NCBI GenBank assembly: GCA_034620365.1
Contig: JAQGEQ010000346.1
Span: 119,461 to 183,460, forward strand
Direction: 5' to 3'
DNA: 64,000 nt
From: Pegea sp. RAD2-039
Taxonomy: Eukaryota; Chordata; Thaliacea; Salpida; Salpidae
The notes beneath the pieces are model-generated. The model was not told the origin of the DNA and did not search any database. It saw only the letters and a list, made by a program, of their open reading frames with translations. Positions 60,175-64,000 of this stretch are shown one piece after another. Numbering within the stretch: position 1 is the stretch's first letter; each line of letters begins with the position of its first letter. The position numbers were made by a program, and so were the translations under genes.

Positions 60175-62275
60175 TTTTCCGAATGATGATAAATTAAATT
60201 GCAACCGAAAATAAAACTAAAAATTTATCGGTCCATCTGTTTTATCTATTAGCAATTTTCCGGTATTTTTCTCTCATTACAAAAAAATACTCTTTTTTGC
60301 GATTTATAGCTTATACAAACAAAAGATTTTGTGCATAGATAAATAATATTAGAATCAAGCAAGCATTTGACAAGAAAGAAAGCTAAACAATGTTATTCCT
60401 GTGAAATTACAGATGATAGATAAATCATGATAGATAAATAAAAGAGCCCTTTAAAAGAAATTTTCTAAAAGATTTGAAAACAATTTTACTATTTCTTTAT
60501 GGTTAAACGTTGTAAAGAAATTATATTTTCCAAACTTTTAATTCCTTTTTTTAAGTTCTAAAATTTGTTTAGTGTTGTAAAGTAAAGTTATATGCTTTGA
60601 ATATTCACATTTATTTTGTTTCCAACTATGAATGGAGTTTTAAATACTAATAACTAAATAAAGTAGAACGTTTCACTGTCTATATGATGTCATAAGGAGT
60701 ATTAATTTACATATGCGCACATTATGGTGTTAGCACATACCCCAGACAAGATATGATTATAACCGGAAACTTCAATCATGTGAGTCATCAAAACGTAACC
60801 CTAATTGCTTTTGAGTCATTTCATCTCAGTTAAAAATGCGTGAAATGCAATATTCAAAAGTAAATTTCATTTTTGTGAGATTTGTTGTAATCAGATATAC
60901 ATCTGAGGTCTGATATCCTCTAAAATTTTTTTTAAGTTTTTTTTTTCTCTATCGAAAAATATTCAGCTTCTTGGTTTAATTCTATAAAAGGTTACATCAG
61001 TAGCTGTTTAAATAACATAGACACAATCACGTGTTCGCGCACACCTACAGCCTAAATGTATGTTGATAAAAAGCTACAAATTGAATAAAAGCAGAATTTT
61101 ATTAAATAATTCAAAACTATTTTAAGAAGTTTGTAGAAATTATTATCAGGAAAATTACTTGCTTTCGATAACACTGTAAAAAAAACTACTTAAACGTTTT
61201 GAAAAACTCAACATCTTATTATATGAGGGTTCAAACAATGAAAATTTGTACCTTAAAGATATTAAATTATCATGGTGATTGTATTTTATATAAAACTAAT
61301 TTTGCCTTGTGATGATGATTTCGTTTACTTTTTTCAATTTCTCTTTTTCAATATTTACTTTTTATGTTTTATTTATATTTTCAATAGCCTTTCAATTGAT
61401 CTGAAATAAATTCAAATGAATAAAACAATTTTCATAGATAAAAATTTATTTTTATGTGAACATCTTTGCTCACAATAAATATGAAGCAAACAAATAAATA
61501 TCGCAATTAATTTTTCTGATTGTGAAATTATCATATCAATGATTTAATTAAAAGTGTGGGTAAAAGTATTTTATTTAATAAAGTTAAGTGCCTTAATTTC
61601 TTTATTATAAGAGGCTTATCGAAATTGACTTAACCTTTTTCAGTTATTCAATGTAAAAAAGAATATTATTTTTTACTATTTTGTGAAGATAACTTGAATT
61701 ATAGTTTAAAAGTCAGGGAGTAAAAAACATCGAGCGAAATATGTCAGTGACGTACTTCAAACGTAGTAACTCTCCTTTTTTTCACCCCGAATGATATCTC
61801 TCGAAAAAAGCGAGTTCTAAAAACTTTTTCTTTTGAATCTCTCGTTTTTAATATATTTAGACGTACAGAACTCTAAAATCATTCATTGTAGTCTTGAGGT
61901 ATTAACCAAAGAGAAGTTTTGATGATTCTAAAGGGAGTAATTGAGAAGTATGTTCACGAAACATTTGTTTGTTTTTGGTTAGATCATTCACAAGTCAGCC
62001 ATTTTAATTGCATGAAAAATTACTTAATCAGTTTAAAACTTTTTTTTAAGTGATTTTTTAGCAAGATTTTTGAATTTTGTTTGTTATATTTTTTATCATT
62101 CTAGTTTATTTGATGTGATGAATTTATTTTTTTATAACGTATGCGTATAAATTGGTAACTTTTACAATTTATTTGAGATTTTTTTTTGAGTTTTAAATAA
62201 TTGACTAAATAGCGTTTTTCAGGTTTTAGAAATTGTTTATTAAAATTAATTTTATCATATTGTTAACAATTTCAG
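60175..62275. other. A/T-rich spacer between the two receptor loci
   Basis: After the decayed next exon at 60175 onward, no further receptor exon was recognised. The region should include upstream exons, a promoter or an intron of the intact receptor gene, but no start exon could be supported. The stretch before 62276 is T-rich, ending TTTCAG. Confidence 0.45.
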
Positions 62276-63812
62276 GGTTTACAATTTCATCTACTTCATC
62301 AAGAAATCTAGAAGAACCAGAGTCGTTACAACCCAGCAGTTGTGCTTCTTACCAGGAGGCTTCACCTTATATACCAAATATTTTTAATTCGTTTATTTAC
62401 CCTTCTCAAGCTAGTTCAAAACAGCCACTTTTTGGCAGTTTAATGAATTTAAATTACTTGCACAGTAATATCAGACTAAACAGCAACCCTGATCAGCCGT
62501 TGAGTGTAGCACCCGGTAACAGTAGATGGTTATATAGTGGTAAAGAGACGGATTTTCATCCACCACAACAAGGGCTAATTTTGCAGGGTTTGCAAAACTG
62601 TACATATCCCATTAGTGCTCCTTATCTTAATAAGCCATACCAATTTTCAATTCGCTTTGAAAATGAGGGGATTTTTTCAGACTCCGGTCCTATGGTGATG
62701 AATTCAACCTTAAATCAGAGGGAACCTTCGTTTCAAACTTCGACATCTGACCAAATGACCAGTAGAAAAGATAAGAAAGATGTGAAAAAATCAAACGGTT
62801 AGTCAGAACAAACGGTGTTTCTTCGACTACTCACTTTTTTACTTTAATGTTTAGAGTCCGTAGACAAACAAAACCAATGTCTTGTTTGTGGAGATGATTC
62901 TACTGGATTTCATTACGGTATTCGGACATGTGAAGGCTGTAAAAGCTTTTTCAGGCGTACGATTATAGAAAAAAAAGTTTACTATTGTAAACAAAAAAAA
63001 GTTTGTCCCATAAATCAACATCAGCGTAACATGTGCCAGTATTGTCGTCTTAAAACCTGCCTCAAGTGTGGAATGAATCGAAAAGGTATGTTAAAAGTTA
63101 ATTTACTTTATGCTCTAAACTTCTAATGATTTCACAGGAGTGCGTGAAGATGGAAAGCCAGGTGGACGTATTATAATAGGTCCAGTTGAAGTATGTATAT
63201 TTTATTAATATTATCACTATACTGGTGTTACATCTCATTTTATTTGTAAAGGACCCATCTCTAGAGATGGACGACATTTTCTCTGGAAAAATTTGGGAAG
63301 CTGATGAGCATAGCTTAGCAGTAAATCAAGATTCTGGTGATAATTCTACAAGCTCAAATTTGAACAGTGATACAAATCAGCGTCCTACAACTTCGAAGGA
63401 GCTTTCCCACGATCGTTGCTCAAGAAGCGGTGTAAAACGCAAGAACAGCAAAAAACAACCTGTAATTAGAAGAAACTTTTTTATAAAAAATATTTTGAAG
63501 CACGAAAATGTCAAACCAAGATCTTCCGATGAGCCTGGTTCTTCTGGCGCTTCACGTGGACTTACCTCAGGTATTTCTAGTACTGTACGAACGACTAGTT
63601 TTTCAATTAAACAAATTAAAATTTCAGGCCTACCTGCAACTTTAGATATGTTTCATGCTTCAAACAACCCATTTCTATGCTTTAATTCTGCTACTCAACC
63701 AAAACGTCGTAGAGAACAGCCCCTGGATCTTCGAAGAAGTACATTAAACCGTACTGCTGCTGAAATGGATGCTGTAGAAGTGTTGGTGTCTAGATTCAAT
63801 TATCACACTTAG
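62276..63812 (+). CDS. Nuclear receptor of NR6A/GCNF type
   Basis: A transcription factor of the nuclear receptor superfamily. Exons: 62276-62797 (N-terminal A/B region, Ser/Pro/Asn/Gln-rich; first in-frame ATG at 62443, but the frame is open from the acceptor, so an earlier exon probably supplies the start); 62855-63085 (DNA-binding domain); 63138-63190; and 63252-63812. Introns are 57, 52 and 61 bases, all GT-AG, with matching phases. The DBD has [21 protein letters not shown] with P-box EGCKS, and a second finger C-x5-C-x9-C-x2-C. The extension [16 protein letters not shown] followed by IGPVE is the GCNF (NR6A1) signature, whereas the P-box Ser is as in COUP-TF. The hinge has KRKNSKK (nuclear localisation-like) and PLDLR (CtBP-type motif, inference). 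The stop is at 63810-63812 with no ligand-binding domain. A 57-base stretch (63571-63627) has perfect intron ends but is open in frame. Confidence 0.88.
63571..63627 (+). other. Possible in-frame retained intron (exitron) in the receptor gene
   Basis: The flanks read ACCTCAG|GTATTT and AAATTTCAG|GCC, and the length (57 bases, 19 codons, no stop) equals that of the first intron. Splicing would join GLTS to GLPATL in frame. Whether it is removed constitutively or optionally cannot be told from DNA. Confidence 0.65.
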
Positions 63813-64000
63813 TCAAGGTCATTCGAACTTTCACTATACGGCTCTGAGTAACTATTTGTTAATCTCGTGCGGAAAATTGTAAACATTGAACCATTTGACG
63901 TTTGTCCTACTATTAAACTTTATTTAAAGCAAAAAAGTGAATTTGATTGTTAGTTTGATTTTATTATCAGAGCAGTGTAGGATGCAACTTTTTTGTTAAA
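63813..64000. other. Sequence after the receptor stop
   Basis: A/T-rich, with a good acceptor-like TTATTATCAG ending at about 63969 and no convincing donor before it. If the gene continues, a ligand-binding domain would lie to the right of the window. Confidence 0.4.

Noticed and set aside
62233-62275. Signal-peptide-like hydrophobic start (FIKINFIILLTIS) of the receptor N-terminus
   Set aside because: It begins at TTG and coincides with the T-rich tract and AATTTCAG acceptor. It is best read as intron, and a secretory signal makes no sense for a nuclear receptor.

Overview
The window looks like an A+T-rich invertebrate metazoan nuclear genome. The reasons are very A/T-biased non-coding DNA, spliceosomal introns of about 50-60 bp with clean GT...AG ends, a metazoan-type nuclear receptor gene, fragments of non-LTR retrotransposons, and animal housekeeping gene remnants (SYF1/XAB2, catalase, CNOT7/CAF1). 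The lineage cannot be fixed from the sequence. There are no bacterial operons and no CRISPR array, and I recognised no rRNA or tRNA gene.

Positions 1-49130 form a degenerate tandem array of three related units: unit 1 (1-23040), unit 2 (23041-32560) and unit 3 (32561 to about 49130). Each starts with the same A/T-rich leader and carries a broken multi-exon copy of the splicing factor gene SYF1/XAB2. The copies are complementary ruins. Unit 3 keeps N-terminal exons that units 1 and 2 lost, while units 1 and 2 keep middle exons that unit 3 lost. Units 1 and 3 also share a block of about 9 kb (5.3-14.0 kb and 40.0-49.1 kb) with three fragments of one non-LTR retrotransposon family in the order +, -, +. 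Unit 2 lacks them and preserves an apparently empty target site for the first. Unit 1 alone carries a catalase pseudogene with recognisable introns. Several short exon-like reading frames of unknown product are repeated between units.

Positions 49130-64000 are not part of the array. They hold, in order: an unrecognised exon-like frame (minus); a local 200-bp duplication; a C2H2 zinc-finger gene on the minus strand (53709-55039), open except for one in-frame TAG; a CNOT7/CAF1 deadenylase pseudogene on the minus strand (about 58460-59030); a nuclear receptor DNA-binding exon whose second-finger zinc ligands are replaced (59903-60124); and an apparently intact nuclear receptor gene of NR6A/GCNF type (62276-63812, plus). 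The last two share exon length, splice phase and intron spacing, so they are local paralogues, one dead and one open. No ligand-binding domain is visible before the window ends.

Functionally the window is mostly a graveyard of duplicated genes and retroelement fragments. The one convincing intact coding region is the NR6A-like receptor. The zinc-finger gene is intact but for a single stop codon. The rest is A/T-rich spacer.
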